Assembly: GCF_001422405.1 (NCBI RefSeq)
Contig: NZ_LMMV01000001.1
Location: 1,460,157-1,524,156 of the forward strand
DNA length: 64,000 bases
Direction: 5' to 3'
From: Pseudorhodoferax sp. Leaf267
Lineage (GTDB): Bacteria; Pseudomonadota; Gammaproteobacteria; Burkholderiales; Burkholderiaceae_C
Shown here: positions 48,252 through 57,002 of the stretch, piece by piece
How positions within the stretch are numbered: position 1 is the first letter of the stretch
Layout: each line of letters begins with the position of its first letter
Notes under the pieces: model-generated
Told to the model about the DNA's origin: nothing
Databases searched by the model: none
Seen by the model: only the letters and a program-made list of their open reading frames with translations
Translations under genes and position numbers: made by a program

Positions 48252-50812
48252 CAGCGCCGCCCCCGGCTGCGCGGCGGCCTGGGCGGGCGCGGCGTGATGT
48301 CGCTCTGCCGGCCGAATTGCAGGCCGGCCTGCACGCTGTCGCCACCGCCCTCGGCCTGGCCGCCCGCCGCTTTCTCCAGCTGCGCCAGCATGCGCGCGAT
48401 GCGGTCGGCCACCTTCTCGTTCGACAGCTTTTCGCGAAAGCGCTCCACCATCAGCGGAAACGCGAACGGCGTGGGCCGCGCGAGCGCCACCGGCACGAGC
48501 TGCTGCGCGGCCATGCGCTGCAGCGCGCCTTGCAGACGGCCCACCTCCAGCTCCTGCGCCAGCAGCTCCTGCTCGGCCTGCAGCAGCAGTTGGTTGGCCG
48601 GGTCGTACTTGCGGAACACCTCCCAGAACAACGAGGACGAGGCCTGCAATTGCCGGCTGCTGCGCTTCTCGCCCGGGTGGCTCTGGAAGATCAGGCCGGA
48701 CACACGCGCAATCTCGCGAAAGCGCCGCTGCGCGAGCTCGCCCGCGTTCAGGCTCTCCAGCACCTCGGCCAGCAGCGCCGGGCCGTCGGTGGCGCGGTGC
48801 AGCAGGTCGGGCAGCAACACGTGCCAGTCGAGCTCGGTGGCACACAGCAGCTCGAAGCCGTAGTCGTTCACGGCGATGGAGAAGGTGCGCGGCGTGGCCT
48901 GGGCCGCGCGCCAGCCCAGCAGGCTGGCCAGACCCAGGTGCACCTGGCGGCCCGCGAACGGGTACAGGAACAGGTGCCAGCCCTCGCGCGACTTCAGTGT
49001 CTCGGCCAGCAAGGTGGTGGGCGTGGGCAGTGCGGACCAGCGGCGCTGTACGTCCAGCAGCGGTTGCACGCTCTGCATCTCGGGGCTGTCGTAACGGCCC
49101 TGCCCGGCTTCGGCCAGCTCGGCCACCACCGCATCGGCCAGCAGCGACGACAGCGGCATGCGCCCGCCGTTCCAGCGCGGCACTGCGGCCTTGCTGCCCG
49201 TCGCCTTGCGCACCCAGGCCGTCATCTCGTGGATGCGCACCAGCTCCAGCAGCCGGCCGCCGAACATGAACGCATTGCCGGGCTTGAGCCGCGCCGCGAA
49301 GCTCTCTTCCACGCTGCCGATGCGCGCGCCGCCCACGTATTGCACGGCCATGCTGGCGTCCGACACGATGGTGCCGATGTTGGAGCGGTGCCGGCGCGCC
49401 AGCCTTGCGTCGGGCACGCGCCAGACGCCCTCTTCGTCGGGCACCACGCGCTGGTAGTCGGGGTACGCGGCCAGCGCCGCGCCGCCCTGGCGCACGAAGT
49501 TCAGGCACCACTGCCAGCGGTCGGGCGCCAGCAGCGCATAGGCCTGGGTCGTGCGCACCTCGGCGTACAGCGCATCGGGCATGAACCCGCCGCCAAGCGC
49601 CACCGTCACGAGATGCTGCACCAGCACGTCCAGCGGCTGCGATGGCGGCTCGCGCGCCTCCACCTGCCCGGCCGCCACGGCCACGCGTGCCGCTGCACCC
49701 TCCACCAGCTCCAGGCTGTGCGTGGGCACCAGCGTGATGCGCGATGGCCGGCCCGGCGCGTGGCCGGACCGGCCCGCGCGCTGCAGCAGCCGCGCCACGC
49801 CACGCGGCGAGCCGATCTGCAGCACGCGCTCCACGGGCAGGAAGTCCACGCCCAGATCGAGGCTGGACGTGCAGACCACGGCGCGCAGTTGCCCGGCCTT
49901 GAGCCCGGCCTCCACCCACTCGCGCACGCCGCGGTCCAGCGAGCCGTGGTGCAGTGCGATCTCACCGGCCCAGTCGGGCCGCGCCTCCAGCAGCGCCTGG
50001 TACCAGATCTCGGCCTGCGAGCGCGTGTTGGTGAACACCAGTGCCGTGCTGCTGGCCGCCAGTTCGGCGACGACCTGCGGCAGCATGGCCAGGCCCAGGT
50101 GGCCGGCCCAGGGAAATCGCTCGGCGCGCGGCGGCAGCAAGGTGTCGATCGTGAGCTTCTTGGGCACGGCGCCGCGCACCAGGCGGCCGGGTCGGCCCGG
50201 GCCCAGCAACACATCCTTTGCCTGCTCCAGGTTGCCCAGCGTGGCCGACATGCCCCAGGTGCACAGCGCGCCCTGCCACAGCCTCAACCGGGCCAGCGCC
50301 AGCTGCACCTGCACGCCGCGCTTGTTGCCCAGCATCTCGTGCCATTCGTCCACCACGGCCAGGCGCAAGTGCGCGAACAGCTGCCGCGCGTCGGCCTTGG
50401 CCAGCAGCAGCGACAGGCTTTCGGGTGTGGTCACCAGCACGGTCGGCAAGCGCCGGTCCTGCGCGCTGCGCTCGGCCGAGGTCGTGTCGCCACTGCGCGC
50501 GCTGGCCGACCAGTGCGGCGCCACCTCGGCCAGCGGCTCGCGCAGCGCGCGCAGTGTGTCGGCTGCCAGCGCGCGCATGGGCGTGATCCACAGCACGGTC
50601 AGCGGCGCGGCCACGGGCTTGCCCTGGCGCACGATCTCCTTCTGCACGAAGCTCTGCAGCGCGCCCAGCCACACGGCGTAGGTCTTGCCCGCGCCGGTGG
50701 TGGCATGCAGCAGGCCGCTCTCGCCCGCGGCGATGGCCTGCCACACCTCGCGCTGGAACGCGAACGGCTTCCAGCCGCGGGCGGCGAACCAGGTCTGCAG
50801 GGGCTTCTTCAT
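48251..50812 (-). CDS. Ligase-associated DNA damage response DEXH box helicase (Lhr-type)
   Basis: 853-residue superfamily 2 helicase. Walker A TTGAGKT (~38-44), DEWH-box in [16 protein letters not shown], motif [12 protein letters not shown], the helicase C domain with [19 protein letters not shown] and [15 protein letters not shown], then the Lhr-core extension ([10 protein letters not shown] region, PREHIGLAS...). Lhr helicases unwind DNA 3' to 5' and act in repair. The length of ~850 matches the shorter ligase-associated Lhr class rather than the ~1500-residue E. coli form. First gene of the lhr-pdeM pair. Confidence 0.93.
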   Translation of the reverse strand: MKKPLQTWFAARGWKPFAFQREVWQAIAAGESGLLHATTGAGKTYAVWLGALQSFVQKEIVRQGKPVAAPLTVLWITPMRALAADTLRALREPLAEVAPHWSASARSGDTTSAERSAQDRRLPTVLVTTPESLSLLLAKADARQLFAHLRLAVVDEWHEMLGNKRGVQVQLALARLRLWQGALCTWGMSATLGNLEQAKDVLLGPGRPGRLVRGAVPKKLTIDTLLPPRAERFPWAGHLGLAMLPQVVAELAASSTALVFTNTRSQAEIWYQALLEARPDWAGEIALHHGSLDRGVREWVEAGLKAGQLRAVVCTSSLDLGVDFLPVERVLQIGSPRGVARLLQRAGRSGHAPGRPSRITLVPTHSLELVEGAAARVAVAAGQVEAREPPSQPLDVLVQHLVTVALGGGFMPDALYAEVRTTQAYALLAPDRWQWCLNFVRQGGAALAAYPDYQRVVPDEEGVWRVPDARLARRHRSNIGTIVSDASMAVQYVGGARIGSVEESFAARLKPGNAFMFGGRLLELVRIHEMTAWVRKATGSKAAVPRWNGGRMPLSSLLADAVVAELAEAGQGRYDSPEMQSVQPLLDVQRRWSALPTPTTLLAETLKSREGWHLFLYPFAGRQVHLGLASLLGWRAAQATPRTFSIAVNDYGFELLCATELDWHVLLPDLLHRATDGPALLAEVLESLNAGELAQRRFREIARVSGLIFQSHPGEKRSSRQLQASSSLFWEVFRKYDPANQLLLQAEQELLAQELEVGRLQGALQRMAAQQLVPVALARPTPFAFPLMVERFREKLSNEKVADRIARMLAQLEKAAGGQAEGGGDSVQAGLQFGRQSDITPRPPRPPRSRGRR

Positions 50813-50839
50813 CGACGTGCCGCCCCAAGCTGGAGTGCA

Positions 50840-50854
50840 GCCCCCTCAGGGGGC
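50840..50854. terminator. GC hairpin between the MFS and lhr genes
   Basis: GCCCCC / GGGGGC stem with a TCA loop, 28 nt upstream of the lhr start and downstream of the MFS gene stop (92 nt). No T-tract; may end the ars-operon transcript. Confidence 0.4.
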
Positions 50855-50946
50855 AGCGGCCACACGAGGTGGGGAGCGTGAAGGCAACAGCGCATGAGCC
50901 GCGCAGGATGCCACGCCCTCCCCGGCTTTGGTGCAGGACAAGCCCG

Positions 50947-52245
50947 CTACTGCGCACCGGTGCGCGCAGACCGCGCCGCCTCTGCGCGCATGCCCTGTGC
51001 CAGCCAGCCCAACGCCAGGCACGCCGCGATGGCCAGGCCACCCGAGATCCACAGTGCCCCCACGCCCCACCGCGCCACCGCCAGCCCGAACAGGAACGGC
51101 GCGCCGGCCTGCACCACGCGGGCCGGCACCATCAGAAAGCCCTGGCGCTGGCCATAGCCCTGCGCGCCGAAGAACAGCAAGGGCAGCGTGCCGATCGCGA
51201 TGGTCAGGATGCCGTTGCCCAGCCCATGCAGCACCGCAAATGCGATGGCACCTGCGCCACCCAACGCCGCCATGCACAGGACACCCAGTGGATGGGCGAG
51301 CGTGGCCAGGCGCGCCGACAGCAGCGGATGCGCGCGGCCGAGGAACGCGAATTCGATCAGGCGCCCAGCCACCTGGGCCGGCCCCACCAGTGCCGCGATG
51401 CCCACCGCCGCCGCCGCGCCGGCCCCCACGGCCAGCAGGAGCTGGGGCAGGTGCGCGGCCATGGCCGTGCTGATGAACCATGCGGCTGCGAACACGAAGG
51501 CAAGCAGCACGGCCGCGCGGCGCTGCTGGTGCGGCGGCAGGCCCGCGGGGCCGCCCGGCGTGCTCGCTGCCTCTGTCGGCATGGGCGCGGCACGGCTGGC
51601 CCGGGGCAGCATCGCGTACAGCGGCAAGGCGATGGCCAGGTGCAGGCCGGCCCATGCCAGGCAGGCCCCGCGCCAGCCGACGCTGGCATGCAGCCAGGCG
51701 CTCAAAGGCCAGCCGACCGTGCTGGCAAACCCCGCGAACAGCGTGATGCCAGTGATGGTGCGCCGCGCCTGCTGGCCGTGCAGCCGCACCGCCGTGGCAA
51801 ACGCCGCTTCGTAGAGCCCGCTGCCCATCGCCAGGCCCATCACGGCCCAGGCCTCGAAGACGTGCAGCGGCTGCCGGGCCTGGCTTAGCGCCACCAGCCC
51901 GGCCGCGAACACCAGGCTGCTGCCTATCAGCACGGGCCGCCCACCGTGCCGGTCGATCAACCTGCCGGCGAACGGACCGATGGCCGCGGACATCAGCAAA
52001 GCCACCGAGAAGGCGGCGAAGACCGTGGCACTGGTGGCCCCCACGTCGCGGCCGATCGCGTCCGCCAGGATGGCGGGCAGGTAGTACGAAGACGCCCAGG
52101 CCAGGGTCTGCGCCACGCCCAGCAGTACGGTGGTCAGGGTTCGGCTTTGCACCTGGGCTGCGCCCGTCAGGTGTTGCGCAGGCGCGCCCGCTGGCGCAGC
52201 GCCCGGGCGCTCTCGCGCCGCTCGCTGCAGCAGTGCCCGAGACAC
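50947..52245 (-). CDS. MFS transporter at the end of the arsenic operon
   Basis: 432-residue 12-TM major facilitator. Seen: LLGVAQTLAWASSYYLPAILA (TM1), the loop GRLIDRHGGRPVLIGSSL (MFS motif A), and a long central loop (about 215-240) rich in Ala/Pro. It starts 48 nt after the arsC stop, so it appears to be the last gene of the arsR-arsB-chrA-arsC unit. MFS proteins of several kinds (ArsJ, ArsK and unnamed ones) accompany ars operons, but I cannot assign this one to a named type. Substrate unknown; an arsenic or metalloid link rests only on position. Confidence 0.85.
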   Translation of the reverse strand: MSRALLQRAARERPGAAPAGAPAQHLTGAAQVQSRTLTTVLLGVAQTLAWASSYYLPAILADAIGRDVGATSATVFAAFSVALLMSAAIGPFAGRLIDRHGGRPVLIGSSLVFAAGLVALSQARQPLHVFEAWAVMGLAMGSGLYEAAFATAVRLHGQQARRTITGITLFAGFASTVGWPLSAWLHASVGWRGACLAWAGLHLAIALPLYAMLPRASRAAPMPTEAASTPGGPAGLPPHQQRRAAVLLAFVFAAAWFISTAMAAHLPQLLLAVGAGAAAAVGIAALVGPAQVAGRLIEFAFLGRAHPLLSARLATLAHPLGVLCMAALGGAGAIAFAVLHGLGNGILTIAIGTLPLLFFGAQGYGQRQGFLMVPARVVQAGAPFLFGLAVARWGVGALWISGGLAIAACLALGWLAQGMRAEAARSARTGAQ

Positions 52246-52293
52246 TGCGCCAGGTCGGGCCGGCGCAAGCCCGCGCCCTCGAGGTTCGGCAGC

Positions 52294-52725
52294 TCAGGGC
52301 TTGGCGACACGCATGCCCTTCTCGTCCACGACGGGCTCGCCGTCCTCCTTGGCGAACGCGCCCTGCTGCGGCCGAGGCAGCAGGTCGAGCACACGTTCCG
52401 ACGGCCGGCACAGCCGCGTGCCCAGTGGCGTGACGACGATGGGCCGCTCGATGAGGATCGGCTCCTGCAGCATGAACTCGACAATCTGCGCGTCGGTCCA
52501 CGTGGGGCTCTGCAGACCCAGCGCTTCGTAACGCTCACCCTTTTTCCGCAGCAGCTCGCGCGGCGTGATGCCCATGGCCGCGATCAGCCGTTCCAGCGTC
52601 GGGCGGTCGGGCGGGGTCTTCAGGTACTCGATGACCTGCGGCTCCTCGCCGGTGTTGCGGATCATCGCCAGCACGTTGCGCGAGGTGCCGCAGGCGGGGT
52701 TGTGGTAGATCGTGATGTCGCTCAT
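52294..52725 (-). CDS. arsC: Arsenate reductase (glutaredoxin-coupled)
   Basis: 143-residue thioredoxin-fold enzyme reducing arsenate to arsenite. Catalytic Cys12 lies in IYHNPACGTSRN; EYLKTPPDRPTLERLI and GITPRELLRKKGERYEALGL follow the E. coli plasmid ArsC pattern, and LIERPIVVTPLGTRLCRPSERVL contains the Arg residues that bind the oxyanion. 18 nt separate it from the chrA stop, so it is part of the ars operon. The length matches R773 ArsC (141). Confidence 0.95.
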   Translation of the reverse strand: MSDITIYHNPACGTSRNVLAMIRNTGEEPQVIEYLKTPPDRPTLERLIAAMGITPRELLRKKGERYEALGLQSPTWTDAQIVEFMLQEPILIERPIVVTPLGTRLCRPSERVLDLLPRPQQGAFAKEDGEPVVDEKGMRVAKP

Positions 52726-52743
52726 GTTCGAAGTATGAGGTGG

Positions 52744-53919
52744 TTAAAAGACAAGCCAGCCGCAGACGGCCGCGAAGCCGACGACCGCCACCGGGGAGAC
52801 CTTGAAGACCACGAGCAGCGCGAAGGCGGCAAGCGCGATGAGCCCGTCGGCCAGCGAGTGGATGGCGCTCTTGCCCACCGGGTCGACCAATGCCGACGCC
52901 AGCAGGCCCACGACCGCGGCGTTGATGCCCGCGGCCGCCTGCCGCACGCCGACCTGCTGGCGCAGCGACTCCCAGAACGGCAGCGCGCCCACCACCAGCA
53001 GGAAGCCCGGCACGAAGATGGCCACCAGCAGCACCAGGCCGCCCGCCCAGCCGCCCAGCGGCGACGGCATCACGGCGCCCAGGTAGGCCGCGAAGGTGAA
53101 CAGCGGCCCCGGCACCGCCTGCGTGGCCCCGTAGCCCGCAAGAAAGGCGTCGTTGCCCACCCAGCCCGGCGCCACCACGCCGGCATGCAGCAGTGGCAGC
53201 ACCAGGTGGCCGCCGCCGAAGACCAGGCCGCCGGCCTGGACCATCGCCGCGATGGCCGAGACCCAGAGCGAGTCCATGCCCGCGGCCAGGGCCGGCAGCG
53301 CCACGAGCAGCAAGCCGAACACGGCCAGCAGCATCGCCCCGGTGCGCCGGGACACGCCGTAGTCGTGCTGCGCCAGCGGGGCCAGCCCGTCCAGCCGCAA
53401 GGCCCAGCGCCCCACCACGGCGCCCAGCGCGATGGCGGCGAACTGCCCGGCCGCTCCCGGCACGGCCCACACCAGCAGCGCGGCGGCCACAGCCAGGCTG
53501 GCCCGCAGCCGGTCGGGGCAAAACGCCTTGCCCATGGACCACACGGCCTGCGCCACCACGGCAACGGCCGCGATCTTCAGGCCCTGCACGGCGCCCGACG
53601 ACGCAAGACCGGTCCACCGCGTGGCGCCGTACGCGAACACGATGAGCGCGATGGCCGAGGGCATCGTGAACCCCAGCCAGGCCGCCAGCGCACCCCACCC
53701 GCCTGCACGCCGCAGGCCCAGCGCGATGCCGACCTTGCTGCTTGCCGGCCCCGGCAGGAACTGGCAGAACACTACGAGATTGAGGAAGCTCGCCTCGTCG
53801 AGCCAGCGGCGCTTGTCCACGAACTCCGCGCGGAAGTACGCGATGTGCGCCACCGGGCCGCCGAACGAGGTCAGGCCCAGCTGCAGGAAGGCCAGGAAGA
53901 CTTTGAGCGTGGACCTCAT
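52744..53919 (-). CDS. chrA: Chromate efflux transporter (CHR family)
   Basis: 391-residue long-chain ChrA, with two homologous CHR halves (about 10-170 and 205-385). Signature of half 1: LGLTSFGGPVAHIAYFRAEFVDKRRWLDE and QFLPGPASSKVGIALGLRRAG; half 2: GGLVFGGGHLVLPLLHAGVV and GYGATQAVPGPLFTFAAYLGAV. Exports chromate from the cytoplasm in characterised relatives. I chose the ATG at 53919; a GTG at 53928 would add three residues. It sits between arsB (13 nt) and arsC (18 nt) in one transcript, an arrangement that joins chromate and arsenic resistance. Confidence 0.92.
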   Translation of the reverse strand: MRSTLKVFLAFLQLGLTSFGGPVAHIAYFRAEFVDKRRWLDEASFLNLVVFCQFLPGPASSKVGIALGLRRAGGWGALAAWLGFTMPSAIALIVFAYGATRWTGLASSGAVQGLKIAAVAVVAQAVWSMGKAFCPDRLRASLAVAAALLVWAVPGAAGQFAAIALGAVVGRWALRLDGLAPLAQHDYGVSRRTGAMLLAVFGLLLVALPALAAGMDSLWVSAIAAMVQAGGLVFGGGHLVLPLLHAGVVAPGWVGNDAFLAGYGATQAVPGPLFTFAAYLGAVMPSPLGGWAGGLVLLVAIFVPGFLLVVGALPFWESLRQQVGVRQAAAGINAAVVGLLASALVDPVGKSAIHSLADGLIALAAFALLVVFKVSPVAVVGFAAVCGWLVF

Positions 53920-53932
53920 GCCCTGCACACCC

Positions 53933-55216
53933 TCACAGGCTCAGCCGCAGCGCCAGCGCGGCCAGCGTCAACAGCAGCACGGGCAGCGTCAGCACGATGC
54001 CCACCTTGAAGTAGTAGCCCCAGGTGATCGTGGTGCCTTTCTTGTGCAGCACGTGCAGCCACAGCAGCGTGGCCAGGCTGCCGATGGGCGTGATCTTGGG
54101 CCCCAGGTCGCAGCCGATCACATTGGCGTAGACCATGGCCTGCTTCACCACGCCGCTGGCCTGCGAGGCATCGATGGCCAGCGCGCCGACCAGCACCGTG
54201 GGCATGTTGTTCATGACCGACGACAGCAGCGCCGCAAGCACCCCCGTGCCCAGCGCCGCGCCCCAGATGCCGCCCTGCGCGAACCAGTCCAGCCACGAGG
54301 CCATGCGGTCCGTCAGCCCTGCATTGCGCAGGCCGTAGACCACCAGGTACATGCCCAGCGAGAACACGACGATCTGCCAGGGCGCGCCGAGCAGCACCTG
54401 GCGTGTGCGGATGACGTGGCCTCTGGCCGCCACGGAGAGCAAGACCACCGCGCCCACGGCCGCCACGGCGCTGACCGGCACGCCCAGCGGCTCCAGCGCG
54501 AAGAAGCCCACGAGCAGCAGCACCAGCACCACCCAGCCGGCGCGGAACGTTGCCGGGTCGCGGATCGCCTGCGCCGGCGCCTTGAGCTGGGCCAGGTCGT
54601 AGCGCACCGGCACGGCTCGGCCGAAGTACAGACGCAGCACCAGCAGGCTGGCCGCCACGGCGGCGATGGTCACGGGGACCATAACCGCGGCGTAAGCACT
54701 GAAGCCGATGCCGAAAAAGTCGGCCGACACGATGTTGACCAGGTTGGACACGATCAGCGGCAGGCTGGCCGTGTCGGCGATGAAGCCGGCCGCCATCACG
54801 AAGGCCAGCGTCGCGGCCGGGGAGAAGCCCAGCGCAGCCAGCATGGCCATGACGATGGGCGTGAGGATCAGCGCGGCGCCGTCGTTCGCGAACAGCGCGG
54901 CCACCGCCGCACCCAGCAGCACGATGAAGGCGAACAGCCGTCGCCCGTCGCCACCGCCCCAGCGCGCCACGTGCAGCGCAGCCCATTCGAAGAAACCGGC
55001 TTCGTCCAGCAGCAGGCTGATGAGGATCACGGCCACGAAGGTCGCGGTCGCGTTCCAGACGATGCCCCACACCACGGCGATGTCGGCCGGCTGCACCACG
55101 CCAAAGGCCAGCGCCAGCGCTGCGCCGAGCGAGGCGCTCCAGCCGATGCCCAAGGCCCGCGGTTGCCAGACCACGAGGACGAGCGTGCACAGGAAGATCA
55201 GGAAGGCCGCGAGCAT
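53933..55216 (-). CDS. arsB: Arsenite efflux pump (ArsB family)
   Basis: 427-residue membrane protein, matching the 429 residues of E. coli ArsB, with about 12 TMs. Typical motifs: [52 protein letters not shown], and the near-C-terminal [13 protein letters not shown] and [26 protein letters not shown], the ArsB ion-path signature. Exports arsenite using the membrane potential, or with ArsA if present elsewhere. Starts 18 nt after arsR. First membrane gene of the operon. Confidence 0.94.
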   Translation of the reverse strand: MLAAFLIFLCTLVLVVWQPRALGIGWSASLGAALALAFGVVQPADIAVVWGIVWNATATFVAVILISLLLDEAGFFEWAALHVARWGGGDGRRLFAFIVLLGAAVAALFANDGAALILTPIVMAMLAALGFSPAATLAFVMAAGFIADTASLPLIVSNLVNIVSADFFGIGFSAYAAVMVPVTIAAVAASLLVLRLYFGRAVPVRYDLAQLKAPAQAIRDPATFRAGWVVLVLLLVGFFALEPLGVPVSAVAAVGAVVLLSVAARGHVIRTRQVLLGAPWQIVVFSLGMYLVVYGLRNAGLTDRMASWLDWFAQGGIWGAALGTGVLAALLSSVMNNMPTVLVGALAIDASQASGVVKQAMVYANVIGCDLGPKITPIGSLATLLWLHVLHKKGTTITWGYYFKVGIVLTLPVLLLTLAALALRLSL

Positions 55217-55233
55217 CGGGGGCGCCCTGCCGT

Positions 55234-55581
55234 TCAGCGGTGGCCCAGCGAATGGGGCTTGCAACGGCCCGCCGCCGCATCGGTGGTCGCACACGCCGCA
55301 CCTTCGCAGCAGTTCTCGGTGAGGTAGGCCAGCAGTTCGTCCATCGTGGAGAACGAGGCCCTGTAGATCAGGCTGCGGCCCTGGCGCTCCTGCGTCACCA
55401 GGCCGGCATGCGTCAGCTCCTTGAGATGGAACGACAGCGTGTTGCCCGCCACCGCCAGCTGGCTGGCCAGCGTGCCAGGCGTCAGGCCCTGCGGCCCCGC
55501 GACCACCAGCGCACGGAACAGGCGCAAGCGCAGCGCCTGCGCCAGGGCTGCAAGGGACCGGACGGCGTCAACTTCTTCCAT
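55234..55581 (-). CDS. arsR: ArsR family metalloregulator
   Basis: 115-residue winged-helix repressor. [33 protein letters not shown]. The C-terminal tail carries Cys91, Cys92, Cys97 and Cys107 ([10 protein letters not shown]...GRC), not the usual ELCVCDL of the DNA-binding helix; this resembles the C-terminal arsenic site of the Acidithiobacillus-type ArsR. An inverted repeat overlaps the promoter. No Shine-Dalgarno precedes the ATG and the predicted -10 (TATATT, 55588-55593 read on the minus strand) puts transcription start almost at the ATG, so the mRNA may be leaderless. It is the first gene of the operon. Confidence 0.92.
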   Translation of the reverse strand: MEEVDAVRSLAALAQALRLRLFRALVVAGPQGLTPGTLASQLAVAGNTLSFHLKELTHAGLVTQERQGRSLIYRASFSTMDELLAYLTENCCEGAACATTDAAAGRCKPHSLGHR

Positions 55582-55602
55582 CAATCGAATATACAACGAT
55601 TG
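55582..55602. promoter_or_regulatory. ArsR operator/promoter
   Basis: CAATCG / CGATTG, 6-bp perfect arms with a 9-bp spacer, immediately upstream of arsR. On the minus strand it contains a -10-like TATATT; the site blocks the promoter. This is an AT-rich island in GC-rich DNA. Confidence 0.65.
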
Positions 55603-55756
55603 TTGAAATGTTAGCCAATGCAATCTGCGATTCGTGCGCGTGCCGACCATGTCACCAAACGTGGCGTGCAAGGCCCCGATCGCGAGCGATCACCGGCGCT
55701 GGACCGGCGATTAGCCCGCCGCCGCAAGGCCCCGCCCAGTCGCGCACGCAGCGGAT

Positions 55757-56335
55757 TCAGTCCACCGCCGCCACCGAGCCGCCGCGCACGCACCACACCG
55801 GGTACTTGAACACGCCGCCATCGGACGCCCCCAGGCTGCCGGTGATGCTCACGCTGCGGTAGGCCAGCGGGTAGCGGTCCGCGTAGTAGCGCGTCGAGGT
55901 CCAGAAGGTTTCCGAGAAGCCGAGATCGAACGGGTGGCCGGCCGGCAGCGCGGGCGGCACGCCGGGCGATCCCGAAGGCACGATCAGGCTCATCATCTCG
56001 GCCACGCTGGGCTGGCGCCAGCCCATGCGCCCGCCGGTGGTCGCCGACAGGCAGCGCTCGCTCGCGTAAATGCCGCCGAAGACGCCGGGCGCCAGCGTCG
56101 GCGCGTAGCTCACCGGGCTGGGCTTGCGCTCCCAGACCAGGCCGGTCTCGCGGTCGAGCACCGCCTCGCTGCTGAAGTTGGACAGCACGACGAAGCGCGT
56201 GGCGGGCGGCAGCGTCTGGTCCCAGGCGGGTGTGGCGTAGTAAGGGCCGTTGGCCGTGGTCTGGGCAGCAGCGGGCATGGCCCAGGCGCACGCCGCGGCG
56301 AGCACGGCCAGCAGCGGTGGCATCTTGCGGTTCAT
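55757..56335 (-). CDS. Exported DUF1566 (Lcl-type) domain protein
   Basis: 192-residue secreted protein. Signal peptide ~1-25 (AACAWAMPAAAQ). The mature part matches the DUF1566/Lcl C-terminal fold, related to C-type-lectin-like and FGE-like modules: VLDRETGLVWERKPSP, then MGWRQPSVAEMMSLI, FWTSTRYYADRYPLAYRSVSI and PVWCVRGG at the end. These proteins are exported and bind sugars or collagen in some species. Its ATG overlaps the stop of the PEP-CTERM gene upstream (ATGA), so they are translated together. Confidence 0.82.
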   Translation of the reverse strand: MNRKMPPLLAVLAAACAWAMPAAAQTTANGPYYATPAWDQTLPPATRFVVLSNFSSEAVLDRETGLVWERKPSPVSYAPTLAPGVFGGIYASERCLSATTGGRMGWRQPSVAEMMSLIVPSGSPGVPPALPAGHPFDLGFSETFWTSTRYYADRYPLAYRSVSITGSLGASDGGVFKYPVWCVRGGSVAAVD

Positions 56336-56913
56336 GTCGGTTCCTTCGAAGTGGTGGATGGGGGCCTGCGACGGCAGGCCAGCGCCAGCAGCGCGGCGGA
56401 CACGAGCGCGACGGTGGCGGGCTCGGGAATGGGCTGGGGCTGGGGCACGTTGCCGACCTCGAAGCCCGGGTCCTGGCCCGGCGCCAGCCACTCGAAGCCG
56501 ATGAAGGCCAGCAGGCCGTCGCCGCTGATGCCCTCGGAAAAGCCCGCCACGGTCTCGAGCAGGCCGTCCCGCACCAGCACGCCGCCGCTGACGATGGAGG
56601 ACAGGGCGGGCTGCGCCGCGCTGAACTGCGCCGCGTACACGCCCTGGTAGAAGCCGCCCAGGTCCGACGGCAGCACCACGGCCGGATCGAAACCCAGGTC
56701 GAAGCTCCACGCCTGCAGGTCCACCGCGCCGCTGACCTGGATCGGCAGCAGGAACTGCCCCGCCCCCAGCGTGGCCGGCACATAGCCCGGCACCACCGTG
56801 AGCGGGCTGCCGGCCGAGATGACGAGCGCGTGCGCCCCCGCCATGGACCACATTCCCGCTGCCGCCAGGCCGATGCCGGCCAGCCATCGTCGTACACGCT
56901 TGCGCATTGCCAT
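56332..56913 (-). CDS. PEP-CTERM sorting domain protein (cohesin-like family)
   Basis: 193-residue exported protein. Signal peptide about 1-30 (WLAGIGLAAAGMWSMAGAHA). The central part is a beta-rich domain resembling cohesin-type modules of the PEP-CTERM group (DLQAWSFDLGFDPAVVLPSDLGGFYQG). The C-terminus IPEPATVALVSAALLALACRRRP is a PEP-CTERM signal for exosortase sorting. I chose the ATG at 56913 with GAGGGG upstream; a second ATG at 56907 is equally possible. A DUF1566 gene overlaps its stop. A perfect 18-bp palindrome lies 60 bp upstream. Confidence 0.83.
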   Translation of the reverse strand: MAMRKRVRRWLAGIGLAAAGMWSMAGAHALVISAGSPLTVVPGYVPATLGAGQFLLPIQVSGAVDLQAWSFDLGFDPAVVLPSDLGGFYQGVYAAQFSAAQPALSSIVSGGVLVRDGLLETVAGFSEGISGDGLLAFIGFEWLAPGQDPGFEVGNVPQPQPIPEPATVALVSAALLALACRRRPPSTTSKEPT

Positions 56914-56972
56914 CCCTCTTCCCCTCGTTCGGCGATGGGTCGCAGTCTGGCCCCGGGCGCGGCCCCGAGTCG

Positions 56973-56990
56973 ATCCCGCGATCGCGGGAT
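56973..56990. promoter_or_regulatory. Perfect 18-bp palindrome upstream of the PEP-CTERM gene
   Basis: ATCCCGCGATCGCGGGAT is its own exact reverse complement. It lies 60 bp before the PEP-CTERM start and 12 nt after the end of the upstream transporter gene, so it may be an operator for the PEP-CTERM/DUF1566 pair or a terminator of the transporter. Confidence 0.5.
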
Positions 56991-57002
56991 GGACGTCAAG
57001 CG

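Noticed and set aside
48317..50881. 854-codon plus-strand open frame
   Set aside because: Antisense shadow of the Lhr helicase, whose motifs are unambiguous.
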